A stretch of DNA of 64,000 bases from Mangrovivirga halotolerans (lineage in GTDB: Bacteria > Bacteroidota > Bacteroidia > Cytophagales > Cyclobacteriaceae). The stretch lies in NCBI RefSeq assembly GCF_026241165.1, contig NZ_JAPFQN010000002.1:372001-436000 (forward strand), in the 5' to 3' direction. A program made the position numbers and the translations under genes. The stretch's first letter is position 1. The number at the start of each line of letters is the position of its first letter. Shown here one piece after another: positions 44,804 to 54,042 of the stretch. The notes below the pieces were generated by a model. The model saw only the letters and a program-made list of their open reading frames with translations. It was not told the DNA's origin and searched no databases.

Positions 44804-45130
44804 GGCTTTGTATTTTGAGTTATTTTCATAGGTTAACCGCATGAATATCAGCGAAAAAACCCTTTTACATAAATTAAAATTTTAACTCAGAAAAAGCCTG
44901 TGATTTTCTCATTATTTTAACTGATTAATATCATAGTTATCCAAAAATCACCTCTTATTATAAACTACTAATAACAAGCGCTCATTAATTTTTCAACCAT
45001 CTGGAAATAATTACTTCTTAAGATATTGACGATTCATCAGTCAAATTCTACGATTCGGTAATATAAAATTTAATGTAGCCGAATAAAATGTGACATTTGA
45101 AACATATCAATAACACAATCACTAAAAACA
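44804..45130. other. Divergent promoter region between korA and the DUF2141 gene
   Basis: About 327 bases of AT-rich sequence separate the divergent genes. An inverted repeat ATTCGG (45053-45058) / CCGAAT (45079-45084) lies about 50 bases upstream of the DUF2141 start and could be an operator. I saw no coding frame and no clear -33/-7 pair. Confidence 0.4.
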
Positions 45131-45556
45131 ATGAAAAAATTAGCACTATTATTAATCGTCTTTACTTTTACTTTCATCAATTCTTTCAGCCAGGAAAATG
45201 AAAAAATCAAAATTGCCCTTGATATCCAGGGAATCCATAATGGAAAAGGTCAGTTGATAATTCGTCTGTATAATGCTAATGTCAATTATCCTGGAAACGC
45301 ATTTAAAACAGTCAAGATTGAACTCGAACCTGATACTGCAGGACCATTTATAATTGAGGATATTGCCCCTGGTGAGTATGCAATCATAGTTTATCAAGAT
45401 AAGAATATGAGTGAGGAATTGGAAATAGGCATGATGGGACCTGAAGAGCCTCTCGGATACTCAAATAATGCATCGAACCCATATGGACCTGCTCCTTTCG
45501 AATCTGCTAAAATGAATTTCCAGGAAGATAGTGTAATAACAATTAATTTAAGATGA
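45131..45556 (+). CDS. DUF2141-family secreted protein
   Basis: The 141-residue protein has a signal peptide (cleavage near 'SFSQ') and the DUF2141 features 'GKGQLIIRLYN', 'PFIIEDIAPGEYAIIVYQDKNMSEELEIG' and 'EPLGYSNNA'. Such proteins are small secreted beta-sandwiches of unknown function. A possible 37-residue open frame overlaps its stop by four bases. Confidence 0.85.
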   Translation: MKKLALLLIVFTFTFINSFSQENEKIKIALDIQGIHNGKGQLIIRLYNANVNYPGNAFKTVKIELEPDTAGPFIIEDIAPGEYAIIVYQDKNMSEELEIGMMGPEEPLGYSNNASNPYGPAPFESAKMNFQEDSVITINLR

Positions 45557-45666
45557 GTTATCTGAACCTTACACTTTTCTTTATTTATATTTCTATCGGA
45601 TCAGTAGCAGCAACTACTAATCCGGTAGTCATTTTGAAGAGATCCCAACATCCTGATTCATTATAA
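45553..45666 (+). CDS. Possible small peptide (37 aa) overlapping the DUF2141 stop
   Basis: An ATG at 45553 overlaps the DUF2141 stop in an ATGA arrangement. The frame encodes 37 residues with a hydrophobic start ('LNLTLFFIYISIGSVAATT') like a signal peptide or membrane segment, ending in 'HPDSL'. The overlap hints at coupling, but it could also be a chance frame or a remnant of a degraded gene. No family is recognised. Confidence 0.25.
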   Translation: MSYLNLTLFFIYISIGSVAATTNPVVILKRSQHPDSL

Positions 45667-45715
45667 TATAATTTCGATTTCATCTTTAATTGGAAAATCT
45701 GTTTATTTGCAAACT

Positions 45716-46735
45716 ATGTCAAAAAACCCGGCACTGCACTTTAATCTCAAAAAGGAATTATTTGAATCATTCCTGATTTTCCTAATTGGCATTCCGTGGG
45801 GATATCTCATGTGTTCAACCTGTGAAAATATGATCTACCCTATACTAATTAGTGGTGTTTTCTGGGTAACTCTATGGAAAGGCAACCAGTTTTTGTCTGC
45901 CATATTAGACTTAAAAGTTTCATGGGTTAAAGCACCGCTTCTAAGAGCATTAACTGGAGTTTTAGGTCACTCATTTATTACTTTTATACTCGTAACTGGG
46001 ATTTTCAAGGTCGTTGAACTCTTCGGTATTACGATTTCCAATTATAAACTAACTGTTTTAATTTCAATAGGCATAACGCTCGTTATGACTTTAATTCTTT
46101 ATGCAAGAAAATTCTTGCTTTCCTGGAGGCAGGCGGCTATTGACAGCGAGAGAATGCAAAAAGAAATTATAACTGCTAAATTTGAAACCCTTAAAAATCA
46201 GGTAAACCCACATTTTCTTTTTAATAGTTTAAATACCCTTACCAACCTTGTATTTGAAAATCAGAATACTGCTGCAAAATTCATAAAAAAGCTTTCTGAG
46301 GTATACAGATATGTTCTCGAAGTTAAAGACAAGGAGCTTGTCAAACTGGAAGAGGAGATGAATTTTGTCAGATCCTATGTCTTCCTTCAAAAAATAAGAC
46401 ATGAAAATGCTCTTTATATTAATGAAAACCTTAATGGTTTGAAGGAATCCCATAACATAATGGTTCCTCCTTTGACTTTGCAATTATTAATAGAAAATGC
46501 AATCAAACATAACGTTCTTTCTTCTGAAAGTCCTTTGAACATTGATATTTATATTAAAGAAGAGAGAATTTTTGTAGAAAACAATCTTCAAATAAAGAAT
46601 ATCATTGATGAAAATAGTACTGGTGTGGGATTAGAAAATATCAGATCACGATATAAGTATCTTTCACCGGACGCCATTAAAATAAACAAAGACCAAAATA
46701 TTTTTTCTGTTAGTTTACCACTGATTAAAAAATGA
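45716..46735 (+). CDS. LytS-type sensor histidine kinase
   Basis: The ATG at 45716 is preferred over a TTG at 45707. The 339-residue protein has four membrane segments in its first 150 residues and a LytS-family histidine kinase domain with 'NPHFLFNSLNTLTNLVFENQ', 'LEEEMNFVRSYVFLQKIRHE' and the N-box 'LQLLIENAIKH'. The final 'GVGLENIRSRYKYLSP' is the G-box. The response regulator gene overlaps by four bases (ATGA). Confidence 0.93.
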   Translation: MSKNPALHFNLKKELFESFLIFLIGIPWGYLMCSTCENMIYPILISGVFWVTLWKGNQFLSAILDLKVSWVKAPLLRALTGVLGHSFITFILVTGIFKVVELFGITISNYKLTVLISIGITLVMTLILYARKFLLSWRQAAIDSERMQKEIITAKFETLKNQVNPHFLFNSLNTLTNLVFENQNTAAKFIKKLSEVYRYVLEVKDKELVKLEEEMNFVRSYVFLQKIRHENALYINENLNGLKESHNIMVPPLTLQLLIENAIKHNVLSSESPLNIDIYIKEERIFVENNLQIKNIIDENSTGVGLENIRSRYKYLSPDAIKINKDQNIFSVSLPLIKK

Positions 46736-47490
46736 ATGTACTAATTATTGAGGATGAAAAACCAGCTGCTAAAAGACTGGAATCAATTATAAATCAACTA
46801 AGGCCTGATTTTAAAATATTAGCTAAGATCGAATCAGTGAAAGATGCCGTCGAGTACCTAAAAAATAATCCCAGTCCTGACATTATTTTCCTGGATATCC
46901 AGATATCTGATGGGATTAGTTTTGAAATCTTTGATCACGTTGAAGTTAAAGTTCCAATTATTTTTACAACTGCTTATAATGAATACGCTTTAAAAGCCTT
47001 TGATTTAAACTCAGTCGACTATTTGTTAAAGCCCATCGATGATGAAGATGTTGATAAAGCTCTAAATAAATTTGATGACTTAAAGAATTCTTTCGCACCT
47101 GGAGATCAAATTCAACAGTTAACAGACACAATGAAATCTCTTACCAAAAACTTTAAAAACAGGTTTTTAATTAAAACAGGTGAACATTATAAATCTGTTC
47201 CGGTAAATCAGATCAATTATTTTTTTTCCAGACAAAAAGCAACATTTTGTAATACGGTTGACGGCAAGAACTTACTAATAGACCATTCATTGGATAAACT
47301 TGAATCACTATTAGATCCGGAATCATTCTACAGAGTGAATAGAAAATATATAATTGGGTTTTCTGCTATAAGAGATATTATTGCCTATTCAAATAGCCGG
47401 TTAAAAATTCTTACTGAAAATCAACCTGACGAGGATATTATTGTTGCCAGAGATAAAGTGAATGAGTTTAAATCAAAATTAGATTCATGA
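46732..47490 (+). CDS. LytTR-family response regulator
   Basis: The 252-residue protein has a receiver domain with 'IIEDEKPAAKRLESII', phosphoacceptor in 'DIIFLDIQISDGISFEI' and 'TTAYNEYALKAFDLNSVDYLLKPI', followed by a LytTR DNA-binding domain (about residues 140-250) with 'FLIKTGEHYKSVPVNQINYFF' and 'YRVNRKYIIGFSAI'. It forms a two-component system with the LytS gene. Targets are unknown. Confidence 0.93.
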   Translation: MNVLIIEDEKPAAKRLESIINQLRPDFKILAKIESVKDAVEYLKNNPSPDIIFLDIQISDGISFEIFDHVEVKVPIIFTTAYNEYALKAFDLNSVDYLLKPIDDEDVDKALNKFDDLKNSFAPGDQIQQLTDTMKSLTKNFKNRFLIKTGEHYKSVPVNQINYFFSRQKATFCNTVDGKNLLIDHSLDKLESLLDPESFYRVNRKYIIGFSAIRDIIAYSNSRLKILTENQPDEDIIVARDKVNEFKSKLDS

Positions 47491-47496
47491 TAAGGA

Positions 47497-47928
47497 TTAT
47501 GTATCAAGATTTACCATCCAGTTTACTCCATATTTATCTTCAACCGAACCAAAGTAAGCTCCCCAAAATGTATTTACCTGGGGCATAGTTACATTTCCAT
47601 CTTCAGAAAGCGCCTTGAAAAGCTTATCAGCTTCTTCTTTATTCTCAGTATCAATAGATATCGAAAAATTATTCCCCTGCCTATAATTTTCTACCCATTT
47701 ACCAGCAGTATCACTACCCATAATAATTATCTCATCAGAAATCTTTAGAGAAATATGCATTATCCGGTCAGCATGCTCATCGGGTATTTCCGGACTTTCT
47801 TTTTCTGAGGGAGGCATGTGCTTATACCGTTCTAAGCTAATAAAATCCCCGCCAAAAACAGATTTATAAAAATTAAAGGCCTCTTCACATTGTCCATCAA
47901 ACATCAGGTATGTAGTCAAATTTTTCAT
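47497..47928 (-). CDS. PhnB-like VOC-fold protein
   Basis: The 143-residue protein has the PhnB pattern: 'YLMFDGQCEEAFNFYKSVFGGDF', 'RIMHISLKISDEIIIMGSD' and 'AYFGSVEDKYGVNWMVNLD'. These proteins are glyoxalase-like; most are uncharacterised. It is convergent with the response regulator gene, six bases apart, and monocistronic. Confidence 0.88.
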   Translation of the reverse strand: MKNLTTYLMFDGQCEEAFNFYKSVFGGDFISLERYKHMPPSEKESPEIPDEHADRIMHISLKISDEIIIMGSDTAGKWVENYRQGNNFSISIDTENKEEADKLFKALSEDGNVTMPQVNTFWGAYFGSVEDKYGVNWMVNLDT

Positions 47929-47978
47929 ATAAATTCAGTTTTATATTAATTTAACTAAATACAATCTGAAATAATAAT

Positions 47979-49598
47979 TCAATATAAAATAGTAATAGGT
48001 CCTTTTATATTAACCTGCCAACAGGAATTTTGAAGATTATAATAATAAACCCCATTAGATAATCCGCTTCCGGAAAAGTCGTTCTTATAATTAGGATTAT
48101 AATAAATAACTTTTCCGTTTGAGTTAAAGATCTTTAATTCAGAACCAATTAATTTTTCGCTGATAATAAAGGTATCATTACAATTATCTCCATTTGGTGT
48201 TATCACATTTGGAATAAAGAAGGATGACTTACTAATATCAAAATCATCCTTTTTAATATTTACGGTCCATTCAGTAACAGCACAGCCACTTCTGTCTTTT
48301 ACTGTATAAATGACTGGTGAACTAAAATCATTTTTGGTAATAGAACTAGCTTGTATTCTGCCATTCACTCTTGCAACTGCCTCTGTGGGAAGGCTAAAGG
48401 TAACAGACATGTTAGTAATATCTGTATAGCAACTTACTTCAATATTTATTGTTTTATTTATTCTATCGATGTTCGTCTCTCCAATTTGATTATTAACTGA
48501 AAAATTAAAAAAATCAGTCTTATTATCTACTTGCTCTTGAGTTAGAGGTATCCTATTAAGATTGATATCCCAGTAATCACCTATACATCCGTGGATTTTA
48601 TCATAATTTTCAATCCAATAGTAAAAGTTATTTTCAAAATTATTCACACTTTCACCACTGATTTGCTCTACCCCTCTGACGAACACTCTGGCGTTTTCAG
48701 AAACCTCAAAATCCGCTACTATTTCTGACATATTTTGATCACAGTAAACATCTATTTCTGACACATTATTGATTGTATCATGTCTCGTCGGAGAAAGTTG
48801 TACATCAGTATTAAACGATGTCAGATTTAATTCACCAAAAGGAGGTGCCCATCCACCATCATATAGTATTTGCTTAATTTCAGACCTTGTTATTGCTCGG
48901 TTATAAAAACCTATATCATCGATCTTTCCATGATAATAATGAGTATGATCACCACGTTTTCCGATGTAAATGTTATGGTTATTAGATGTATTACAACTGT
49001 ATTGATCCAATTCAAAGCTAGAACTAATTCTAACCCCATCTTGAAAAATTATCAAGCTATCCTGTTTTTTTAAATAAACAATGTGATGCCACCTTGTTGG
49101 AGAAATGTCACATCCGGCTATGCTTTCTGATTTTTCACCACAGTTTGAAGAATTAAATCTAGATTGGGTTACCCGGTAAGGCTCATCAATATTCATATAT
49201 GAACTATTTAAATATGAAATTAAATAAGGATATGCCTCATTATTACTTCCATCCCATTTACTTATTAAATCATTATAATGCGTTGATTGATCCTTCTGTC
49301 TATATTCAACATTTATCCAGAAACTAATTGAAAAATCTCCGGAATTATTAAAATTGAATATTTCATTGTTTTCGATTTCAATCCAACTCTCGGTTCCATT
49401 AAAAAAGTATGCATTTTCCTGTCTGCCAAAACGGTCCTTTACAAGCAATACGTTGTTAGCATTACCATGATTTGACCCTACAATATCATTGGCCTGACCC
49501 GAAAAAGGATAATATGCGATTAAACCATCAGTTACAACCTGAGCACTACCAATAAAAAATTGAACGTTCAGTAATAAAAAAAATATTCTAAATTTCAT
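47979..49598 (-). CDS. LamG-type surface protein with a CHU_C (type IX secretion) C-terminal domain
   Basis: The start is placed at the ATG at 49598 (MKFRIFFLLL), since the upstream frame start at 49610 is a TTG. The 539-residue protein has a signal peptide, a LamG/concanavalin-like domain (about residues 60-235, with 'WIEIENNEIFNFNNSGDFSISFWI'), a repeated strand region, and a CHU_C C-terminal domain with 'FFIPNVITPNGDNCNDTFII' and 'LKIFNSNGKVIY'. CHU_C domains mark proteins secreted by type IX and gliding-type systems. The adhesion or sugar-binding role is inferred from LamG. Confidence 0.88.
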   Translation of the reverse strand: MKFRIFFLLLNVQFFIGSAQVVTDGLIAYYPFSGQANDIVGSNHGNANNVLLVKDRFGRQENAYFFNGTESWIEIENNEIFNFNNSGDFSISFWINVEYRQKDQSTHYNDLISKWDGSNNEAYPYLISYLNSSYMNIDEPYRVTQSRFNSSNCGEKSESIAGCDISPTRWHHIVYLKKQDSLIIFQDGVRISSSFELDQYSCNTSNNHNIYIGKRGDHTHYYHGKIDDIGFYNRAITRSEIKQILYDGGWAPPFGELNLTSFNTDVQLSPTRHDTINNVSEIDVYCDQNMSEIVADFEVSENARVFVRGVEQISGESVNNFENNFYYWIENYDKIHGCIGDYWDINLNRIPLTQEQVDNKTDFFNFSVNNQIGETNIDRINKTINIEVSCYTDITNMSVTFSLPTEAVARVNGRIQASSITKNDFSSPVIYTVKDRSGCAVTEWTVNIKKDDFDISKSSFFIPNVITPNGDNCNDTFIISEKLIGSELKIFNSNGKVIYYNPNYKNDFSGSGLSNGVYYYNLQNSCWQVNIKGPITILY

Positions 49599-49610
49599 AA
49601 ACCCAGGCAA

Positions 49611-50105
49611 TTATTCAGCTTTATATTTTTCCGGAGGAGCTTTATGGTCGTAGCTCAATATTCGGGACATTTTCCACTCTCCATCATCGTATTTCCAGAT
49701 ATTTTGGTATTTGCCATAACCATCGAGATATTCATCTTTATCCGTTTCATTAATATAGAATAAATGTTCTCCAGATATGATGGCTCCATATTGGTTTATT
49801 TCATAAATTTCTGTGCTCTCTTTTATTTCTACCCTCCTCAGGCTCCAATTTGCCGGATCTTTACACATTCCTGCTCTTGTTTCTTCTTCAAACTTCCTTA
49901 ATCCTTTTGTAAATCCACCATTGTCATGGTAAAACTCCATATCATCAGTAAAAAAAGTCATCATTTCATCAACATCACACCGATTAAATGCGACCCAAAA
50001 TAAACTATCCTGACGGATCAACTCATCTTTATCAAATTGTTTATCAGAATTCTGCGAATACCCGGCTACAGATGAAATGATCAATAATAAAAAAAAGTGT
50101 TTCAT
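49611..50105 (-). CDS. DUF4440/SnoaL-like secreted protein
   Basis: The 164-residue protein has a signal peptide (near 'VAGYSQ') and a DUF4440-type domain: 'LIRQDSLFWVAFNRCDVDEMMTFFTDDMEFYHDNGG' and 'IWKYDDGEWKMSRILSYDH'. The NTF2-like fold is used for ligand binding or small catalytic roles. It ends 12 bases upstream of the CHU_C gene and the two may be co-transcribed. Confidence 0.85.
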   Translation of the reverse strand: MKHFFLLLIISSVAGYSQNSDKQFDKDELIRQDSLFWVAFNRCDVDEMMTFFTDDMEFYHDNGGFTKGLRKFEEETRAGMCKDPANWSLRRVEIKESTEIYEINQYGAIISGEHLFYINETDKDEYLDGYGKYQNIWKYDDGEWKMSRILSYDHKAPPEKYKAE

Positions 50106-50119
50106 AGTTGAAAGCCTAT

Positions 50120-50149
50120 AAAAAAAGGAAGCCTTAAATTAAGCCTTCC
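50120..50149 (-). terminator. Intrinsic terminator (minus strand) after the GAF protein
   Basis: GGAAG (50127-50131) and CTTCC (50145-50149) flank a further CTTAA/TTAAG pair with a C-C mismatch. On the minus strand it is followed by a T-run (50126-50120), 30 bases after the GAF gene. Confidence 0.8.
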
Positions 50150-50178
50150 TTTTCTTAAATGAAAAAAAATAGATCTTT

Positions 50179-52047
50179 TTATGAGACTTCCTTACTATTC
50201 TGATACAGGATAGTTATAAGATCGGCAGCTGATTTCATAAACGTAAGCTCTTCCTGACTCCATTCTCTGTAGCTATCTTCATGATCAACCTTCAAAATCC
50301 CGGAATTTTTTCCCCCGATATACACAGGAACGCTTAACATAGAAACAACATCAGTCTCTGATAAATACTTTTCCTTTAATTCAAATGTATTTTCGTGATT
50401 AGAGATATCGCCTGCCTTGATCACCTTATCAGCATCAAGTCCTTTGAAAAAATTAGGAATTTCCTGTCTTGACCATTTTTGGCCAGACTGATGTTCATCC
50501 GCAAATAATTCGTAGTTATTCTCGCAAACTATATTCGAAGCTGAAGGTGAATAAGACCAATACGAAGCCATACTTACCTTCATAACTTTAGCGATCTCCT
50601 CAAGAATCAATTTTAAACCATCAGGGTCACCATTTGAAACCTCTGCCGTTGTTCTCAAGCTATCTAAAACAAAATTAAATTTGTCGATCTTCTCGATTTT
50701 CTCAGATAATTGGGCTTGTTTTTCAGCCACTTCGTTCTGCAACCTGGTTTGGTTTTCCTGAATAGCCTGCATTTCTTCGAGGTTCTGCCTCATTTCTTCT
50801 TCAGAAGCCTGAAGTTGTTCGGTGTATTCCTGTGATTCTTCAAGTAACCTCTTTGTTTTATCATTAACCTGAATACTATTAAGCGAGGTTGCTATATTTT
50901 CACCTATACCTTCTAAAAATGAGATTTGGTACTCTTCAAATTCCTTAAAAGAAGCTATTTCGAAAATTCCATGTACCTCCTCATTAACAATCATCGGAAC
51001 AATGATAAGACTACCAGGTGTTGCATCGCCTAGCCCGGAGGTAATTCTCACATAATTTCCTGGAATCTCTTTCAGTAATAAAGAGGATTTCTCTAAATAA
51101 ACCTGTCCTACTAGTCCTTGACCAGGTCTAATAGTTTTTTCCTCAAACTTTTTTCGGCTATATGCATAAGTAGCTTTAAGCTCCAGCTTCACATCATTAT
51201 CTTCACTGTTAACTAAGAAAAGAGCACCCTGATTTGCTTTTAAATAATTCACAGTAAAAGAAATTATTTCATCGCAAAGCTCTTGTAAATCATCACTCTT
51301 TCTTAATAATGCTCCTATTTCAGCAAGTCCCTGTGTAGCCCAGTTTCTTTTCTTTTCTTCTTCTTGTGACCTCTCAAGTTCTTTTAAATACTTTGTAGTT
51401 TCTTTTTCCTTTTCCTTCGCCAATCTAGATTCTTCATCATACTTTTTTAATAATGATCTCATCTCATTACTAAATTGAGAGTTTAAGTACTGAAGAAATA
51501 TCACGATAAATGATGAAAAAGAAATTGCTCCGATTAGAACTGACAATTTTACCCACCCCTCATTAAATACATCAGTTGTTTCCTCGGGTTCAATAAATGA
51601 ATTGATTTCATCCATACTGAAGAATATTAAAAGGTTAAATCCGAAAGTCAGAATTATACTTTTATATTCTTTAAGAGAAAAAACAGCCCAGGGTAATACT
51701 AAAACGGCAAAATTAAATAGATAAACCTGGATATTAACCTGCTCGCCTTCACTTACTATAACTGCATGAAGAAGTGCTACTACTATTGTAGGTAGAATGG
51801 AAACAAAAAACCTGGAAATGCTTTGAAATCCATACTGATTAAAAATTAAAACAGAAGCATATCCTATAAGACCTCCAATACAATATGGGACTAAAGGAGT
51901 ATAAATAATTGCTGAAATAATTGTATAAACAACAATTAAAACTAATAATGTTACAGCAACAATATTGGTTAACTTAACTTTATATTTCAATGAGTTATCC
52001 ATATCATCGGATACTCCAAGATCAAAAAGTGTATTGAAGAAATTCAT
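50179..52047 (-). CDS. Membrane protein with two GAF domains and no output domain
   Basis: I place the start at the ATG at 52047 (MNFFNTLFDLG); the frame start at 52068 is a TTG. The 622-residue protein has about six membrane segments (about residues 20-200), a coiled coil, a first GAF domain (about 240-390), a second long coiled coil ('EEMRQNLEEMQAIQENQTRLQ') and a second GAF-type domain (about 465-615). There is no HATPase, GGDEF, or HTH domain. It could act as a sensor that passes on its signal by protein contact. Confidence 0.85.
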   Translation of the reverse strand: MNFFNTLFDLGVSDDMDNSLKYKVKLTNIVAVTLLVLIVVYTIISAIIYTPLVPYCIGGLIGYASVLIFNQYGFQSISRFFVSILPTIVVALLHAVIVSEGEQVNIQVYLFNFAVLVLPWAVFSLKEYKSIILTFGFNLLIFFSMDEINSFIEPEETTDVFNEGWVKLSVLIGAISFSSFIVIFLQYLNSQFSNEMRSLLKKYDEESRLAKEKEKETTKYLKELERSQEEEKKRNWATQGLAEIGALLRKSDDLQELCDEIISFTVNYLKANQGALFLVNSEDNDVKLELKATYAYSRKKFEEKTIRPGQGLVGQVYLEKSSLLLKEIPGNYVRITSGLGDATPGSLIIVPMIVNEEVHGIFEIASFKEFEEYQISFLEGIGENIATSLNSIQVNDKTKRLLEESQEYTEQLQASEEEMRQNLEEMQAIQENQTRLQNEVAEKQAQLSEKIEKIDKFNFVLDSLRTTAEVSNGDPDGLKLILEEIAKVMKVSMASYWSYSPSASNIVCENNYELFADEHQSGQKWSRQEIPNFFKGLDADKVIKAGDISNHENTFELKEKYLSETDVVSMLSVPVYIGGKNSGILKVDHEDSYREWSQEELTFMKSAADLITILYQNSKEVS

Positions 52048-52100
52048 ACCAAAAAATTTTAACTGCAATTTTTAATTATATTTCCCAAACCGTCAAGTAT

Positions 52101-52586
52101 ATGCAAGATAATTCGATTAATCACACAATAGTAATCCATAAATCCACCAGAAACCACATACATAAATTATGGAACTCATTAAGCCCTCATCAATTGGCTA
52201 CTATACCAAAGGGTTATAAAAACAATATTTTATGGAATGTAGCGCATTGTTTAGTTACTCATCAACTTTTGATCTATGGGTTGAGTAATTTAAAAATGAA
52301 TCTCCCATTAGAATTTATTGAGAAATACAGAAAAGGTACAACTCCAACAGATAATGAAATAAATGATGAAGATGTGAAAATCATTAACGACAACATTCTT
52401 TCTCAGGCTGAACAATTAGCCAAAGATTATCCAACGTTATTTGTTAAAGGTTTTAATGAATATCAAACCAGTTACGGGGTGAAATTAAATTCTATTATAG
52501 AAGCAATAAACTTTAACAATACCCACGAAGCACTTCACCTGGGAATTATAATGTCTCAAGCCAAATACCTCAGAGAAACTTCCTGA
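52101..52586 (+). CDS. DinB-family protein
   Basis: The 161-residue protein has the DinB-type four-helix layout: 'NNILWNVAHCLVTHQLLIYGLS' with the metal-binding His residues, and 'THEALHLGIIMSQAKYL' at the C-terminus with a further His pair. DinB proteins are thiol transferases in many cases, but often unknown. Its 3' end overlaps the convergent SDR gene by 17 bases. Confidence 0.82.
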   Translation: MQDNSINHTIVIHKSTRNHIHKLWNSLSPHQLATIPKGYKNNILWNVAHCLVTHQLLIYGLSNLKMNLPLEFIEKYRKGTTPTDNEINDEDVKIINDNILSQAEQLAKDYPTLFVKGFNEYQTSYGVKLNSIIEAINFNNTHEALHLGIIMSQAKYLRETS

Positions 52587-53391
52587 TCAGTGATCTGAAT
52601 AATGGCGCTGGTAATATTCTTTTTAAAAATAACAGAAAGGGAGCCCCTCCTCCTACAGGGTAGCGTAGTTTGTCTCCCTGATCTACTGCTGCAGTAAAAA
52701 TAGCTTTAGCTACTTCTTCGGGATCTGACCCATTACGACCAAATTCATTGATCTTTGTTAAAGAATCTGCCATGTGCTGATCATAATCTTTCAAATCACC
52801 TGCTTCTACGGAATCCATAGACTCATCATAAAATCTTGTCTTGATCGCTCCAGGCTCTATTAATTTTACTTTTATATTAAATGGCTTTAGCTCGTACATT
52901 AAGCTTTCGGATAGTCCTTCTACTGCAAATTTGGTAGCATTATAAAAACTGTGAAAAGGCAAAGCTACCTTTCCGGCTACACTCGAAACATTGATTATCC
53001 TTCCGCTTTTCTGTTTTCGGAAATACGGAATAATGACCTGGGTGACATTAATAACTCCAATAATATTGGTTTCAATCTGTTTTTTAACTTGTTTTGGAGC
53101 TCCTAATTCAAGAGGGCCTATCAATCCGTAGCCAGCATTGTTTACCAACACATCGATTTTGCCAAATTCATTTATAACATCTTTTATACAGTTTTTTACT
53201 TCATCTCGATTAGTAACATCCAGTTTGAAAATTTTGACATTATCACTTTTTTTAAAATCAGGTTCCTTTTCAGGATTGCGCATAGTAGCTGCAACACACC
53301 ATTCCTTTGTGGCAAAAAAATTCACAGCGGCTTTTCCGATTCCGGAACTGCTTCCTGTAATTAATACAGTTTTATTTTTATGTTGCTTCAT
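52570..53391 (-). CDS. Short-chain dehydrogenase/reductase (SDR)
   Basis: The 273-residue protein has the NAD(P) motif 'TGSSSGIGKAA', 'NNAGYG', the catalytic Ser in 'INVSSVAG' and Tyr-x3-Lys in 'FYNATKFAVEG'. 'GAIKTRFYDESM' follows. It is a classical SDR of the kind often annotated as short-chain oxidoreductases. The substrate is unknown. Confidence 0.93.
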   Translation of the reverse strand: MKQHKNKTVLITGSSSGIGKAAVNFFATKEWCVAATMRNPEKEPDFKKSDNVKIFKLDVTNRDEVKNCIKDVINEFGKIDVLVNNAGYGLIGPLELGAPKQVKKQIETNIIGVINVTQVIIPYFRKQKSGRIINVSSVAGKVALPFHSFYNATKFAVEGLSESLMYELKPFNIKVKLIEPGAIKTRFYDESMDSVEAGDLKDYDQHMADSLTKINEFGRNGSDPEEVAKAIFTAAVDQGDKLRYPVGGGAPFLLFLKRILPAPLFRSLIRKFL

Positions 53392-53597
53392 TTAGATAAA
53401 TCTAAAAAATTCCAAACCATAGATTACTATTAATTGTGCAATTAATCCACGGTTTGTATAAAAATTCAAAAAAAAATCCACACTTCTTATCCAAAAAAAG
53501 GGCTTAGCAATGCCAATAACGCCATTTTCCCTTTTGGCATGGTTATTTAATTATATAAACCAGAGATATTTAAACAAGACCAACAAATACCAACATT

Positions 53598-53903
53598 ATG
53601 AAAAAGTTAATTTTAATGGTTGCCTTAATAGGTACATTTGGTTTTGTATCTATAGAAGCCAACACAATCGAGAAAGAAAATGTTATTTCTGAACTAAACA
53701 CTTTAGTTGATGAAATCACATTCCAGGAGTTGCCTGCTGCCGTTCAAGACGCTTTCACTGATACCTATTCTAAAGAAAGTGTAGCCAAAGTAATAAAGCA
53801 TGATGATCAAACTTATGAAATTCATGTTGAGCTTGAGGAAGGAATAAAAGCATTAAAATACAACAGTAATGGTGAACTATTAAAGGAATGGTCTGTTGAA
53901 TAG
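53598..53903 (+). CDS. Small secreted PepSY-like protein (101 aa)
   Basis: The protein has a signal peptide (cleavage near 'SIEANT') and a mature domain with 'ELPAAVQDAFTDTYSKESVAKVIKHDDQTYEIHVELEEG', which follows the PepSY-like/BLIP-like layout common in Bacteroidota. It is monocistronic and ends just before a strong terminator. The function is not known. Confidence 0.75.
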   Translation: MKKLILMVALIGTFGFVSIEANTIEKENVISELNTLVDEITFQELPAAVQDAFTDTYSKESVAKVIKHDDQTYEIHVELEEGIKALKYNSNGELLKEWSVE

Positions 53904-53913
53904 TTCATTCAGT

Positions 53914-53950
53914 TGGTGGGATTGATAATATTCAATCCCACCATATTTTA
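53914..53950 (+). terminator. Intrinsic terminator after the small secreted protein
   Basis: TGGTGGGATTGA (53914-53925) pairs perfectly with TCAATCCCACCA (53932-53943) over a TAATAT loop, followed by a T-rich tract. It starts 10 bases after the stop codon. Confidence 0.9.
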
Positions 53951-53991
53951 TTCCCAAAGAATATCAATCACACAGTCGTTTATCAATCAAC

Positions 53992-54021
53992 AAAAAAGCG
54001 CCCCTGAATAAGGGCGCTTTT
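53992..54021 (-). terminator. Intrinsic terminator (minus strand) after valS
   Basis: AAAAGCGCCC (53994-54003) pairs with GGGCGCTTTT (54012-54021). The minus strand ends in a T-run and this is 21 bases beyond the valS stop. The + strand has a T-run too, so it may work in both directions. Confidence 0.92.
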
Positions 54022-54042
54022 ACTTAAGTTTGTTTATACATT

